From NCBI GenBank assembly GCA_032164245.1, contig JAVMKO010000001.1:76319892-76383891 (forward strand): a DNA stretch of 64,000 bases, read 5' to 3'. The stretch comes from Sternotherus odoratus. Lineage: Eukaryota; Chordata; Testudines; Kinosternidae. Positions 43,201 to 54,719 of the stretch are shown here, in pieces. How positions within the stretch are numbered: position 1 is the stretch's first letter; each line of letters opens with the position of its first letter. Both the position numbers and the translations under genes were made by a program. The notes under the pieces are model-generated. The model was not told where the DNA came from and did no database searches. It saw nothing but the letters and a program-made list of their open reading frames with translations.

Positions 43201-43251
43201 GATGCTTTTTAAAGAAAGCCGAAGTGTTCACAATCATCTCACTTCTGCTCC
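43201..43251 (+). CDS. UBN2: UBN2 micro-exon (window exon 9)
   Basis: 51 nt after a long polypyrimidine tract (43160-43198) ending CTTCCAG, with donor GTGAGT. It encodes the end of an Arg codon, then MLFKESRSVHNHLTSA and two bases of Pro. Length is divisible by three, so skipping would keep the frame. It joins [13 protein letters not shown] to the KKK-rich exon that follows, exactly as in vertebrate UBN2. Confidence 0.93.
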
Positions 43252-45061
43252 GTGAGTACAAAGCTGGCACCTGCTGGTATCCCTTCCTTGTGCTTCAGTT
43301 GTTGGGTAGCTGTGGCGAGCCTTGTGTGTTGTTCTGTTCCTTAGGAGTTCAGACAGATTCTGGCTTATTTTCACAGCTTCTATACACCCTGCTTTTTGTT
43401 TTTGTTTTTTGCTTGAGGAGCTTTACAATACACCAGGATTGTGTCTTTTAATGATTTAACTCTCTGACCTACCACTTTGGTGTTCTTGAGGCACTGTGGT
43501 TTGCGTAATTCAAGTGTGAAGTGGTTAAATAGCTGAAGCAGATATTAATATTGGTATACGCCTTTCATCCAAGGATTTCAAAGTGATTTATAAATCCTAA
43601 ACTTCGCACCACCCTTGACTATTCGGTATTATAGCATGTGGGCATTTCTTTCACTCTGTCTTTGCTCCACTCCACAAAAACACATCTACTAAGATATCCA
43701 CTCTGATTTGAGTGAAACTCTACCTTCCCTGCTGCTCTTGTCTGTGTGAGGAGTCGTAGTTCAGACAAAATTGGAATAGTCATTTATAACTTTGAGCACC
43801 AAGCAAATTGTAACTCCTATAATAAGCAAAAAAGAACAAAAACAATTCTATGTTAATCTTACAAATAGTAACGGACTAATGGTCCATCAGATATAGTATC
43901 CTGTTTCAGAAAAGGACATAAAAACAGTACAATGCACTAAACTATTTAATACTTCAGAGGAAATGAAAGGGCAAAGGTATGTGTCTGGAGGAGGATGCAG
44001 GTGGGAGTATGATACTCCTCAGACTTTGCAGCTGAGGATTGTTAGCTCTTATTGTTGTTCGAGCTGGTCTAGTGGCAGATGCTGTTCATATTCATTTAAA
44101 TGTTTGAACTTCTTTGCATCTTATTAAACTTGTTGCCTCAGTAATATCACAAAGTTCCAAAAGTTAATTGACATTTTGCCATTTTATAAGCTAATCAGAC
44201 AGAAATTCAGTCTTTATTGCTTTTTTTGTCCTTTTTAATATTTATTTTTCCTGTGTGGTTTGATAACAAAATACAGATGTGAAAACATTCAGGAAACCCA
44301 GATGCCATAGGTTGTTCTCAAATATAATAGAAGGTGTAAGAGGCACTTCTGTCTATGTAATAAGGTTTCATGGTTGACTCAGACATTAGGCCTCAGAGTG
44401 ACAATATGAAGTGATGGAAACCGCCACAAGTTTGTTTGAGAGTTCTTTTTCTTCAGACTATCACCAGGTTCAATTATCAGTAGGCTTTGCAGTCTGTTAT
44501 CATTCAATTGATAAGTTTTCATTCATTTTGACTTTACAAACTAAACCCATGCAATAGCGAAACATGTATCTCTGCCATGTCAAGAGTTCTAGACCACTGT
44601 GATATCAGTGGTAACTCAACCAATCGCCACCCTTACTGTATATCTAATTTGAATGCAACAGTTTCCTCAGTCATGAGAGGGAGACTGCACATTGGTGGAT
44701 TACTTCTCCCAACTCCCATGCTTTTGTGGAGCTGCACAGACATTCAGCTACGGGTATAACTATCATAGATCACTCCAGATTGCACAAAGCTCTAGCTGCT
44801 ACCAAGTAGGGAAACACAGTTGTGACTGAAATAGGCTGAAATATGAGTCTACATTAAACAGTGTAGTCTCTATTATTATGGGAATAAAAATATTCTCTGC
44901 CTCAAAAGGGCAAAATTAGGGTCTCTTTTAACTTGGTATATATGAGGCAGAATTGATAGTAAGCATATCAGATGTATCTAAGGAAGCACGGGGGAAGCAT
45001 GACAAAGCATGATATTGTACTACATATTGTCTCTGATTCCTCCTTTTTGCCCATTCCCTCC
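43252..45061. other. Intron, nothing recognised
   Basis: AT-rich intron after exon 9. A short stretch near 43560-43600 (CCTTTCATCCAAGGATTTCA) resembles old MIR/L2-type sequence, but too weakly to call. Confidence 0.5.
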
Positions 45062-45453
45062 CAGGGCCGGCGACAGGGTGGTACAACGGGTACAGCTGTA
45101 CCGGGCCCCGGACTTAAGGGGGGGCCCCCCTTAAATCTGGGGCGGGCCCGGTACGCAGCTGTACCCCCTTGTCACCGGGCCTGTGAGCAAGGTGCGGCTC
45201 TGGGCAGCTGCTGCAGCGCTAGTCAGCCCCCTCCCCTGGCACCCAGCAGCCTCCTCCCGCCCCCCCTTTGCTTCTCCCGGCCGGGCCACGCGGCCAGAGT
45301 GCATGCGGGGGCCACGCGGCCAGAGCGCATGCAGGGGCCACGCGGCCAGAGCGCATGCAGGGGTTGGGGCCCGCGGACGGCGGGAGACCGGCCAGGGGGG
45401 AGGGGGGCGCATGATCTGCGTACAGGGGCCCAAAATTCCTGTCGCCGGCCCTG
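45062..45453. mobile_element. hAT-like GC-rich MITE, perfect 8-bp TSD
   Basis: TIRs CAGGGCCGGCGACAGGG / CCTGTCGCCGGCCCTG with perfect duplications TTCCCTCC (45054-45061 and 45454-45461). The interior has GTACAGCTGTACC near the left end and three near-identical units GGGGCCACGCGGCCAGAGCG at 45309-45360. Related sequence (GGCCGGCGACAGG, TTGTCACCGGGCCTG) lies at 63780-63825. The frames here are composition artefacts. Confidence 0.88.
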
Positions 45454-45634
45454 TTCCCTCCCATCCTTAATTGAACTTTTGTTTCAGGGACCTTTGCAGT
45501 TTAGATTGGGGGAGGAACAGTCTTCTGTAGTCCTGTGAACTTGTTGCTCTGATGATTAAGTCTTCTAGAATTAGAATGACTAACCATCTGTCTTTTCTCT
45601 TGATTTGTGTGTGTGTCTTTCTCTCCTGCTTTAG

Positions 45635-45677
45635 GGCAAAGAAGAAGGTGATTCTGGCACCTAAACCCAAAGTGAAG
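45635..45677 (+). CDS. UBN2: UBN2 micro-exon (window exon 10)
   Basis: 43 nt between TGCTTTAG and GTAAAT. The first base completes Pro; the exon then encodes AKKKVILAPKPKVK and ends in phase 0. The Lys/Pro composition and position match the UBN2 segment just after HNHLTSA. Its donor is followed within 7 nt by four perfect copies of a 35-bp tandem repeat. Confidence 0.92.
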
Positions 45678-45684
45678 GTAAATA

Positions 45685-45824
45685 TTGCAGCCACCCATAC
45701 AAATGTTCAGGAAGTGATGTTGCAGCCACCCATACAAATGTTCAGGAAGTGATGTTGCAGCCACCCATACAAATGTTCAGGAAGTGATGTTGCAGCCACC
45801 CATACAAATGTTCAGGAAGTGATG
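45685..45824 (+). repeat. 35-bp tandem repeat, four perfect copies
   Basis: Unit TTGCAGCCACCCATACAAAT + GTTCAGGAAGTGATG, at 45685, 45720, 45755 and 45790, all identical. It starts 7 nt after the exon 10 donor GT. Each unit contains TTGCAG followed by CC, a weak acceptor-like motif. Confidence 0.97.
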
Positions 45825-46676
45825 TTGAACATCTTAAAAAAAATTCCTTTTCCCACAGCTAAGTCACTAGAACTTAGTGGGAACAGTTTTCTGTCAGAAA
45901 ATGCTGACTTCATGAAATCAAAATGTTTTATGAGCAGAACATTGATTTTATCAAAATTTTCTACAGAAAATGAAAATTAACATTAAGGTCAATGTTTTCT
46001 TTCAACTTACTGTATTATGAATTATATAAGAAGTCTGTTTTGACATAAATTATACATGAAAGTCAAAACAAAGTAAAAATGAAATGTATAACTTCTGAAA
46101 TATTTTGGTTTGATCTTACTGAATATTTCATTTCTCAAAAAATACTGAGATTTCAACTTTTCATCTCAATTTGGGATTAAATCAAATTTTGGAATCTCAG
46201 AATTTCCTATGGGCTGGAAATTCCATTTTTTGACCAGCTCTTTTTATCACACATTTGATCCAGGTTCTTTGAGTGGACCCATTTGGTGACCTCCCTAAAA
46301 GAGCATATGCACATTTGAAAAAAAAAATCTGCCTCCTGTTTGTTGTGGCCTCTTGTGTGTTTGGCTTCAAGGCTCTGTTGGCAAGAAGGAATATAGTGGA
46401 ATCCAGTTAACATCAGTTTGCAAAATGGAATCTCTATTCACATACTGTTTAGCATGAATATATTGCTAATGATTTGTTTTATATCAATTGAAAATCACTG
46501 GTTATTTGTTCTAAACAGCACTTAATTGCATGTGGTGGCACCACATGCACTTACTCCCTTTACAGACTTATGCCATAGGTTGTAAAGTGGGTAATATACC
46601 ATTTGGCTTTATTGTGATTTTAAGTTACAGCCGATTTTTAATGGCTTTATAAGATGGTACTAAATGCATTAAAATA
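45825..46676. other. Intron, nothing recognised
   Basis: AT-rich intron between the tandem repeat and the MITE at 46677. Confidence 0.55.
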
Positions 46677-46864
46677 CAGTCAAGCCCCGCAATACCGCAC
46701 CCCGCGATAGCACGAATCTGCTTATAGCGCGGGACGTGTGTGGCTCCTGACAGCGGCAGCGGGCGGCGCTTTGATGTAGAGCAACCCCACAATACCGCGA
46801 CCCCGCATTTACCGCGGTCAATATTTTTGGACCCCGATCGTCATGGTATTGCAGGGTTCCACTG
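46677..46864. mobile_element. pogo/Tigger-like MITE (family 3)
   Basis: Ends CAGTCAAGCCCCGCAATACC and GGTATTGCAGGGTTCCACTG, TA on both flanks (46675-46676, 46865-46866). Same family as 21934-22108, with the palindromic halves arranged as GCGGCAGCGGGCGGC and CCCCGATCGTCATGG. Confidence 0.87.
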
Positions 46865-47880
46865 TATTACACATTTTTTTAAAAATGCAAGTGCTTTGGG
46901 GACTTCATTTTTGTCTTAAATTAGGTCATAGCACTGGAAAATTTTGCATATTTGGGTAGACCAGTTCAGTGTAGTAAACTGATGTAGCCTCTAGCTAGGC
47001 TTGACTGTATTTCCTCTGAGTTCTCCCACAATGAATTGTAGTTACGGTTTTAGCTCAGATTTGCCTTAACTTTCAGCATATTGAAGACTAGCTCTGTAAG
47101 CCTCTATAATACAGTGTACTCTTCTTTAGTGTAATATTCCAAGTGGAACTAGAGGTCTAGGTCTTCTTCCTGTGAGAAACATTAGGTATATTGCTAACAT
47201 ACTCCAGGAATATGCCAGCCTGATACAGTAGATCGTGTTGTCACTTTGTTATACACAGGACTGAATTTGACTGAAACTACCCATTTTAAAATGTTGCATC
47301 CTAAAACCACTTCCTTGCTGCATCATCTCTTCCTGTGTGTGTTCAGTCATGCAGGCAGAGAAAGGTGGGACGCTATCTGCCACAATGTGTAACCTTATTG
47401 ATGTCTCAATATTAAGGGGGTGACTTCCTTACATAAACTGAATGTCAGTTTCTTTATAAGTCTTCTACAAACTCTGACCCAGATCCTCAAAAAGTATTTA
47501 GGTATCAGTGGTGTAATCAATGGTGTTAGGAATCTAAATACCTTTTTTGAGGATCTTGGACCCTGTTCATAGCACGACCATTATCTGGGATTTTGCATCG
47601 AGATGGCATGGAGGCCATTCCCAATGCCTTATTTACTTAATTCACATTTTTACATTCAGTATACTTAATATGATTGCTTGTAGAGAATAATACTCGTTCC
47701 TCATAACTGAATACAGTATTCTCCCCTTCCCATACCCTACTACCTGAACAAGGTAGGTATCAGGTAATGCTGAGACGATATTTAAAGGAAAAATACAACA
47801 GTAGAGCTATGCTTCTGGATTTGCAGAATAGCATTGCACTAAACTTGTGCTAATCTGCTTTGGAGAGCGCATTGTGACTT
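46865..47880. other. Intron, nothing recognised
   Basis: Intron upstream of the large UBN2 exon. Only the polypyrimidine tract at 47886-47944 is recognisable, as the acceptor context. Confidence 0.55.
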
Positions 47881-47944
47881 CCTGTTTTTTTTCTCTCTCT
47901 CTCTCTTTTTTTAATCCTATACCCCCACCCCACCCCTCCACCAG

Positions 47945-49483
47945 GACTCCAGTCCAAAGAAAGAGCAGAAAGCCTGTACATCTTTGGTGACTTCAGCTTG
48001 TGTTACTACATTGAATTCCAGCACACCTATCAGTACGGTAGCTAGTTCTATCTGTACTTCAGCTCCAGAGACCATCTGTTTGGATGACTCACTGGATGAA
48101 GACCTCTCTTTCCACCCACCCTCTCTGGATTCTATATCTGATGCTTTGGCAGTTATCAACAATGGAGCCAAGATCTCACCCATGGGGTCTACCATAGACA
48201 CACCAACCTCAAGACCTCGTCCTGGGCTGAGAGAAGAGAAGCTAGCAAGCATCATGAGTAAGTTGCCTCTAGCAACTTCAAAGAAGGTAGAGCCAGCTCA
48301 GACTCCACATTCATCAAGTCTTATTGCTGGTCACACAGGACCAGTACCAAAGAAACCCCAGGACATAGTTCACACGGGCATCTCTTCAGGCCTTATTGCT
48401 GGATCTTCAATTCAGAACCCCAAGGTTTCCTTGGAACCTTTGCCAGCAAAGCTACTTCAGCAAGGACTACAGAGGTCAAGCCAGATCCAAGCTGCTTCCT
48501 CTTCACAGACCCATATTTCTTCCTCCTCCAAGGCCCAAGCAGCTACTTCCTCCTCCTCTCAGAGGTGCAAGGATGCTGCTATCCTGGTATCCTCTTCAGA
48601 GGGCCAAGGTGGTTCTTCCTCAACATTACAAGGGACAAAGATGCACCAGCATTCAGCTGTCCAACAGAAATATGTATCTCCTCTACAAGCAACTATTAGT
48701 AAGTCACAGACCAATCCGGTGGTGAAACTGAGTAGCAATCCCAAGCTCTCCTGTTCATCTCCAGTCATCAAGAGTCCAGATAAGCCAGTAATGTACCGCC
48801 TTCCTTTGTCTAACCCCTCATCTGGGAGTGGTTCTCAAGTATCCCACCCTCTAGTTTCTCGGACAACATCCAGCACCTCTACCTCTAGTAACTGTTTTGC
48901 CAAGGCTATGGTGTCGCAGGGTTCTTCCCAGGGTTTCAAGCCTCCCTTCTCCATGGCTGCCTCTCCTAAACCTGCTGCCTCTCCCAAGCCCACAGCTTCC
49001 AAACCCTCTGTCACACCCAAGCCCACAGCATCATCTAAATTTCCATCTAAATCAACCTCATCCTCCAGGCCCACAACATCACCCACTTCTTCCAGTTCAA
49101 GTGCACTAGTACCCCAGAGTAGTCACTCCAGTAGCAGCCCCCTTCATAAACAGCCCAGTGGAGTAAATATCAGCAGGCAGTCCCCCACAATGAATTTGCT
49201 GCCCTCTAGTCGCACCACAGGCCTTCAGCCTGCAAAGAACCCTCAGGCCTCTTCAAAGTTGACCAACTCTTCTCCCTCTGGGACTATTGGCAAAAATAAC
49301 TTGAGTGGAGTCGGAATGAATGTACCTGCCAGCAGGGGCAGTAACCCTAATTCAAGTGGAGCAAGTAGGACTAGTCTTTCTGGGGGAGCAGGAAGTGGAA
49401 CACAGGGTGCTACTAAACAGTTGTCGACACCACACAGACCATCTTCTGCCTCAGGGTCTCCAGTTGTAGCAGCCAGTGTGCAG
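47945..49483 (+). CDS. UBN2: UBN2 large exon (window exon 11): disordered Ser/Pro/Lys-rich region
   Basis: 1539 nt (513 codons), phase 0 to phase 0, after a CT-rich tract ending CCACCAG and before donor GTATGT. It opens DSSPKKEQKACTSL and then carries the motif ETICLDDSLDEDLSFHPPSL, the block LREEKLASIMSKLPLATSKK and SSLIAGHTGPVPKKPQD. Serine-rich low-complexity sequence follows, including SPKP/TPKP repeats near 48960-49030, QPSGVNISRQSP and SRTSLSGGAGSGTQGATKQL. Collinearity with UBN2 is clear along the whole length. The region is predicted to be unstructured from composition. The C-terminal exon that should follow was not found in the remaining 14.5 kb. Confidence 0.97.
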
Positions 49484-50151
49484 GTATGTATCTAATGAGA
49501 CTCAATTGTGGGACTCATTATGAGATTTACTTTGAAGTTTCTTTTTGTCATAATCCTTTCTCATAAATGTGATTTGAAAATTGGTCATTAACATGTTTTC
49601 ACTAAATCATTCTAATGCATTTGCTGAAATGGTTTCACACTGGCAAAAGAGGTGTTTCCTCACATGGGCAAGGTTCCAACTGAATTTAGGGTTCAGGAGG
49701 GAAGGAATTTTCATCACAACATATATTGGCAGATCTGTGGTGTAAATGAGCAGAGTTTTGTCTTCTCTAGCACACTGAGAGGAGATGTGTTAGATTCTGT
49801 GGACTACAGCTACTTAATGGTATTTCTGGAGATTGCAGTGGGATCAAGCATTGGTAAACTGAGGCCATTCCTGTCTACATCTTCTTTTGTGTTAGATTTC
49901 CTTTATTGTAATGGCACTGATAAAGAAGGATGCCACTCTTCCAGGATTGACTTGCACAATGAGTATTAAGTTGTGTAGGGTTAGAATAGCAAGCATGACC
50001 TCTGTTAAGTTGATGGATAACCAGCATAGTTTTAATATTTATGCTAATACATATTATTTATACTATGGAATACTTTCAGAAGGTGTATGAAAGCCCAGGA
50101 GTACACACGTCCTGGAAACAAGCTAAGCAAAAAAGCTTGAGCAAGATTTGC
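49484..50151. other. Intron, nothing recognised
   Basis: Intronic sequence after the large UBN2 exon. The frame at 49652-49969 has no recognisable product and no splice context. It was examined for the missing UBN2 C-terminal exon and does not match it. Confidence 0.55.
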
Positions 50152-50159
50152 TTGTACAT

Positions 50160-50490
50160 CCGGGGTCGGCAACCTTTCAGAAGTGGTGTGCCGAGTCTTC
50201 ATTTATTCACTCTAATTTAAGGTTTTGTGTGCCAGTAACACATTTTAACATTTTTAGAAGGTCTCTTTATATAAGTCTATAATATAGAACTAAACTACTA
50301 TTGTATGTAAAGTAAAAAAGATTTTTAAAATGTTTAAGAAGTTTCATTTAAAATTAAATTAAAATGCAGAGCCCTCCACCCCCCCCCCCCCCCCCGCCAG
50401 CCAGTGGCCAGGACTTAGGCAGCATGAGTGCCACTGAAAATCCGCTCGTGTGCTGCCTTTGGCACATGTGCCATAGGTTGCCTACCCCTG
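50160..50490. mobile_element. hAT-like MITE, perfect 8-bp TSD (second copy)
   Basis: TTGTACAT flanks both sides (50152-50159 and 50491-50498). The ends CCGGGGTCGGCAACCTTTCA and GGTTGCCTACCCCTG match the copy at 15295-15607. It contains a C run at 50379-50395. Confidence 0.9.
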
Positions 50491-50498
50491 TTGTACAT

Positions 50499-51169
50499 GA
50501 ATAAAAACAGCCCAGGTAAGATTAGCCTTCATAGTTGCTCATATGAAATAGAATTTAAAAATAGGCCGTGGCCAGACTTGAGGAAGCTCTGGTACCACTA
50601 ACCAGGAAAGAGAATTTACAATTTCTAGAGTATTCTGTTCCACTTAGTAGGAATAACTAGGTTACTCACCGGTTTGGGCAAAACAGATTCTCAGATTAAT
50701 CATCTCTCCAGGTCTGAGGTCTTCAGTCCTCAGGTTAACATTTGAGTAAAGCTAGAGTGCTAACAAAAGGTAGTTATTGACATATTGTTCTCTACACTCT
50801 TACCCATAGGCTATTGTTTATGCTTTTACAGTTTTGTGTGACAAATTCATGGGACACATCTTTTCTCTACTATCCATGCTGCACAGAAGAACTGCAGAAA
50901 GTAGGAAATAATAGACCTTATGATCTGTGCTGCAATGCTGAATACTTGCACTTACAGGTCTCACTATATTAGCTGGCGGCAAGAGAAAGCTGTTTATGCC
51001 ATGCTAAAAAGGGATTTACAGGCACCTTATGCTGAGTTTGGAGGTTTATGGGGGAGACTGACCCATTTTTTTCTTCCTGCTTGAGATGTTGTGGGAGCTC
51101 CTGTCCCATCTGGTGCCCCCACCAAGGAAGGTGGATGTGAAGCTGGAGCCGTCCACTGAATTTGAGAAT
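50499..51169. other. Intron, largely unrecognised
   Basis: Only AACTAGGTTACTCACCGG at 50649-50666 is suggestive: GTTACTCACC is also seen (reversed) at the end of DIRS copy 2. That is too little to call an element. Confidence 0.45.
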
Positions 51170-51665
51170 GATGATTCATAGATAAGGCCAGAAGGACTAT
51201 TGTGATAATCTAGTCTGGCCATAGGACTTCCCTAAATTAATTCCTGTTTGAATTAGAGTATCTTTAAAAAAATAAATAAATAAAAAATCCAAACTTGATT
51301 TTAAAATTTCCAGTGATGGAGAATCCATCACAACCCTTGCTAAGTTATCCCAATAGGTTCGCACACTCACTGTTAAAAACTTTTGCCCCATTTCTGGACT
51401 GAATTTGTTTAGTTTCCAGCCACTAGATTTTTTTACCTTTGTCTGCTGGATTGAAGAGGCCCCTACTATCAAAGTTTTGTTTCCCATAGATACTCCTACA
51501 GTCTGATCAACTCACCCCTTAACCTTCTCTCTGATAAATTAGATTGAGCTTGAGTCTTTATAGGAATATTTTCCAACTCTTTAATTGTTTTTGTGGCTCT
51601 TATTTGAGCCCTCTCCAAATTATCAATGTCCCTCTTGAATTCTGGATACACTATTCCAGTAGTGG
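51170..51665 (-). mobile_element. CR1 LINE fragment (minus strand)
   Basis: Starts with the reversed 3' end (GATTCATAGATAAGGCCAGA, TGTGATAATCTAGTCTGGCC) and continues through 3' ORF2 sequence (CCTTTGTCTGCTGGATTGAA, TGATCAACTCACCCCTTAAC, GAATTCTGGATACACTATTC). Different CR1 subfamily from 1-408, judged by its 3' end. Decayed. Confidence 0.85.
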
Positions 51666-52165
51666 TCACATCTGTTTAGTCACCTGCTGCCACCAGGCTC
51701 CCTCCTTGCTGGAGCCCCGCAAGCTGGGAACTGTGGCCGTGGGGAGAAGCAGCATCAAACTGATGGGAGCTGCTGCTTTTGCTGCTACCTCTCCTTGCAG
51801 AGCTAAAGCAGTGGCCCACCCCAGCAACTTCCAGTTGTTTGCCAAAGCTTCTTCACACAGAGCTGATGCCTGGGAGCTGCAGGGAGGAGCCACTGAGGGT
51901 AAGAGGAGGTATGGGCCTGTGGAGGGTTTGACTCAAGCTGCTGGGGGGTGGAGGGCATGAATCTTTAAATTTGCTCCTCACCTCTCAGTAGGCACCAGAG
52001 GCTTCTGCCAGAAATGACTAGTCCTGCTATCCCGCTGCAGGGCAGAAGCCCTGAGCTCACCCCTTCCTCCCAGTCTGGTAGGCAGAGAATGTGGGGAGGT
52101 GTTGAGATAGGGGGCTCCATGAGCTGCACTTTAACTGTAAAAGAGTCACAGTTTGACCACCCCTG
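51666..52165. repeat. Unclassified repeat-like segment
   Basis: Richer in GC than its surroundings, with GGAGCCCCGCAAGCTGGG near the left side and AGTCACAGTTTGACCACCCC at the right end. The right end looks like a hAT TIR (reverse complement CAGGGGTGGTCAAAC), but no matching left end or TSD was found. Confidence 0.45.
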
Positions 52166-52584
52166 CTCTAACCAGTTCTCTTCACTGCTTGGTGTCCTTT
52201 GGCCAAGCCTGCAGCTGCCCTGCTTTCCTTATGAGCTCTCTAAGCCTGCTCTGTTCAGCTTCCAGCTTAAGCTTCATATCCTCTTTTTCACAGAGCCTCT
52301 TCTTAGTTTTTCTATCCAGTGCCCTCTTTCCACCCTTGGTTAAAGAAGGCCCCTTTTTCTCCTGCTGTGTTGCTTCTCCCAGAAGGTTATAGTGTTTCCC
52401 CATCTTCACCTCTCTGCCTGGGGATTCATTTCCTTTTATCTTAAGATATTCACAGGTCTTCAAGGGAGAAAACCCTCCTGAAGTCGTGATCTCCCTTTCC
52501 AGACCTGAAACTTCACAAAGCCCTTTACCATTCTGTGTCTCTGCCTTCCAGTGCCTCTCCAGCCTGCCCTCCAGTTAGACTCAT

Positions 52585-53715
52585 TCCTACCTGGAACCTC
52601 AGTGTGGTCCTCTTGTAGCTCATGGAGCCTCCCTCCAAACCTGAATCAGAATGTTCAGTGTACCACCTTATCATCAAGATGGTCTTTCTAGTAACCATTA
52701 TATCGACAGTCAGCGATATTCAAGCCCTTATGGGTGGACCGCCATGTATGTCATTTCACAGGGAAATGGGGGTGATGAGAACAAACACCCAAGTTCATTC
52801 CCAAGTTTGAAGATTTCACCTGAATCAGACTCTGTGACCTTACCAGACTTCTTTCAAAAACTTCACTCCTCTCCAGGAGACAAATTTCATGCCCTGGACA
52901 CTTCCAGAACCCGACTCTACTATCTAGAGTGGACTGAGCCCTTAGCTCTCCTCCTCGTCTTTGTGGCCATATCAGGTATATCAAATGGCCCAGTTGATCT
53001 CTTCTCAGCTACTTTCCAAGTAGATTACACAGTGCACTTTCACCTGTTACCAGCTGTCCTTCTGAATGTCAAGGCTCACTCAACAAGGGACTAGGGAACC
53101 TCATCAGCCTGCTTCAGAAATGTCACTTTCAGAGATTTGTAAGGCAGGTATGTGATGTAACACACTGACCTTCATTAAACATTATGCACTTGACATGGCA
53201 GCTAGGGGAGACGCCATGTTCAAAAGACCCAGAACGTCTGTCTTTAAATCTTTATTTGATTAACACAACTGATAGTCCTCTTACCAGCCATGTAAAGGAG
53301 AATACTGCTTTCCAGGCCTCTTACAATGGGATCTACACTGACACACATTTGAAGAGGAAAATATTGTTGTTCAGCCTACATAACTAGTCCTTTGACAGTG
53401 TTCCATAACTAGTCCTTTGAGGTGGTGTAGTCAGTGTGGATTCCACCATTAGCCCTCCATCCCTGCTTTTCTGAGTCCTCAGCTGTACGGGCTTTGGACT
53501 GTGAAAGAACTAAAGAAGGATTGCAGCCACCTTCTTTTATGCACTTGTGTAGAAGTATGAGGAGACCCTGGGCGTGTGCACAATGCTAGCAGATGCTGCT
53601 AATGAAAGGAATTCAATCTCGTGCATGCAAGGCACATGTGCAGCTACAGTGGGATCCATACTGACTATAACATCTCAAAGAACTACAGTTTCTATAGTGT
53701 AAGTAACATACTTAT
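52585..53715 (+). mobile_element. DIRS remnant (copy 4), recombinase region and right end
   Basis: 52590-52740 encodes recombinase wording parallel to the intact copy: ACCTGGAACCTCAGTGTGG as in its DLNLVLSRL, then EPPSKPESECSVYHLI and VFLVTIISTVSDIQAL (intact: AFLVAITSARRVSEIRAL). The right end (53655-53705, ACATCTCAAAGAACTACAGT then GTAAGTAACATACTT) matches the DIRS right terminus pattern. An ICR-like ACTAGTCCTTTGA duplicated at 53384 and 53408 precedes it. Gag and RT are absent or unrecognisable. Confidence 0.7.
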
Positions 53716-54719
53716 CTCTACCCCAAAGGCCTGATTTAGACACATGATTTGCCTGTCCTGTTACTTTGCTAATCTTTTCCATCTGGGGAGGCGAGTGAAG
53801 TTTTATGGTTGAGGCTGGTTCCATCTCCCTTAAAGGACAACTTATCCTGCTATGGACAGCATGTGATTGTAAATAGATATGTCTCAGATTGAAGTCCACC
53901 ATAATTCAGCTTTTTTTCTAGCACAGTATAGATAAGTGCTTACGGAGCCAGTCAAGTGTTCTCTAGTGTGATTTTGGTGATCTGTAGGAAACCACAACTA
54001 GTACCCCATCTTGTGATTTATCTTTTAGGTTATTGATCTGTAAGCATTCCAGTTGTCAGTGAGTCAAAAACCGTTAATGCCATTTTTGCCCCTCTCCCTT
54101 TTTGCCCAGTCAGTGTTCCATAAATAGTTTATAACAACTGATTTTTAACATTCAGTCATGTGAATCTTCCCACCAGGTTTGAGCAGTACCAACTAGACTG
54201 AATTTATGCTCATAAATGTTAAATTCTGATTTCTCTTATTGGTAAACATATATGCAATTAAAGAATTTTCTTTCTTCATGTCCGTGGCCCAGGGGAGGAG
54301 CCTGGCTCAGGGCTCAAGAAGTACCCAACAATTCCCAGTATGGTTTGTGGTGGTGCTGCTGCTTGATGGCAGTGTGGACTCAGTTCTCTAGAATGGTTCT
54401 TAATTTTTTAGTGTGCTATCAACACTTTTCTGAGGAATGTAAGTAACAGAAGGGAAATGGTCATTTTAAATAGCTTACATCTCAGTTAAAACTGAATGAA
54501 TTTTGTGGGGCAAAGAAAATGTACTTTTCTATCACGAGGACTTTCTCCCTGCCAAATTTGTAAGAGCCAGATGCAGACAATAGTGGTGTTAGAACATCTT
54601 TAAAAACTTGAGTTTTATAATGTAAAGCCAGGTAACCTAAATTCAGGGGTCACTCCTAGCTCCTCTTTTAATGAATATCCCGCTTAAGAAAATGTCATGT
54701 AGCTGTTTGAAAATTAGTA
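53716..54719. other. Intron, nothing recognised
   Basis: AT-rich intron between the DIRS remnant and the MITE at 54720. Confidence 0.55.

Larger units (their letters stand above)
1403..49483 (+). other. UBN2: UBN2 gene, partial (11 internal exons, both ends outside window)
   Basis: The exon chain 1403-1540, 4044-4156, 6179-6677, 20047-20117, 20995-21124, 22717-22835, 23558-23671, 26922-27065, 43201-43251, 45635-45677 and 47945-49483 joins in phase for 987 codons with no stop, and every border has AG and GT. UBN2 was chosen over UBN1 because of the block [16 protein letters not shown], the PKQLGV-ALNSHKSEKKKK run, the DMNNILLDIELQLQE block, and the last exon (SSLIAGHTGPVPKKPQD, GISSGLIAGSSIQNPK), all of which resemble UBN2 as I recall it. 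Ubinucleins are nuclear subunits of the HIRA-CABIN1-UBN histone chaperone that deposits H3.3. The first exons (with the HIRA-binding N-terminus) and the C-terminal exon or exons are missing because the window is cut. Introns of 13.4, 16.1 and more than 14.5 kb are swollen by transposons; no UBN2 coding lesion is visible. Confidence 0.95.

Noticed and set aside
1403..49483. Identity of the host gene as UBN1
   Set aside because: The HRD core alone fits both paralogues. The segments PKQLG, DMNNILLDIELQLQE, NVYSHLEAFVPCNKDTLIKRL, and the whole large exon (SSLIAGHTGPVPKKPQD) fit UBN2 and not UBN1 as I know them.
50644..50720. Possible further DIRS end (GGTTACTCACC)
   Set aside because: Only about ten bases resemble the DIRS terminus and no ITR partner or coding remnant lies beside it.
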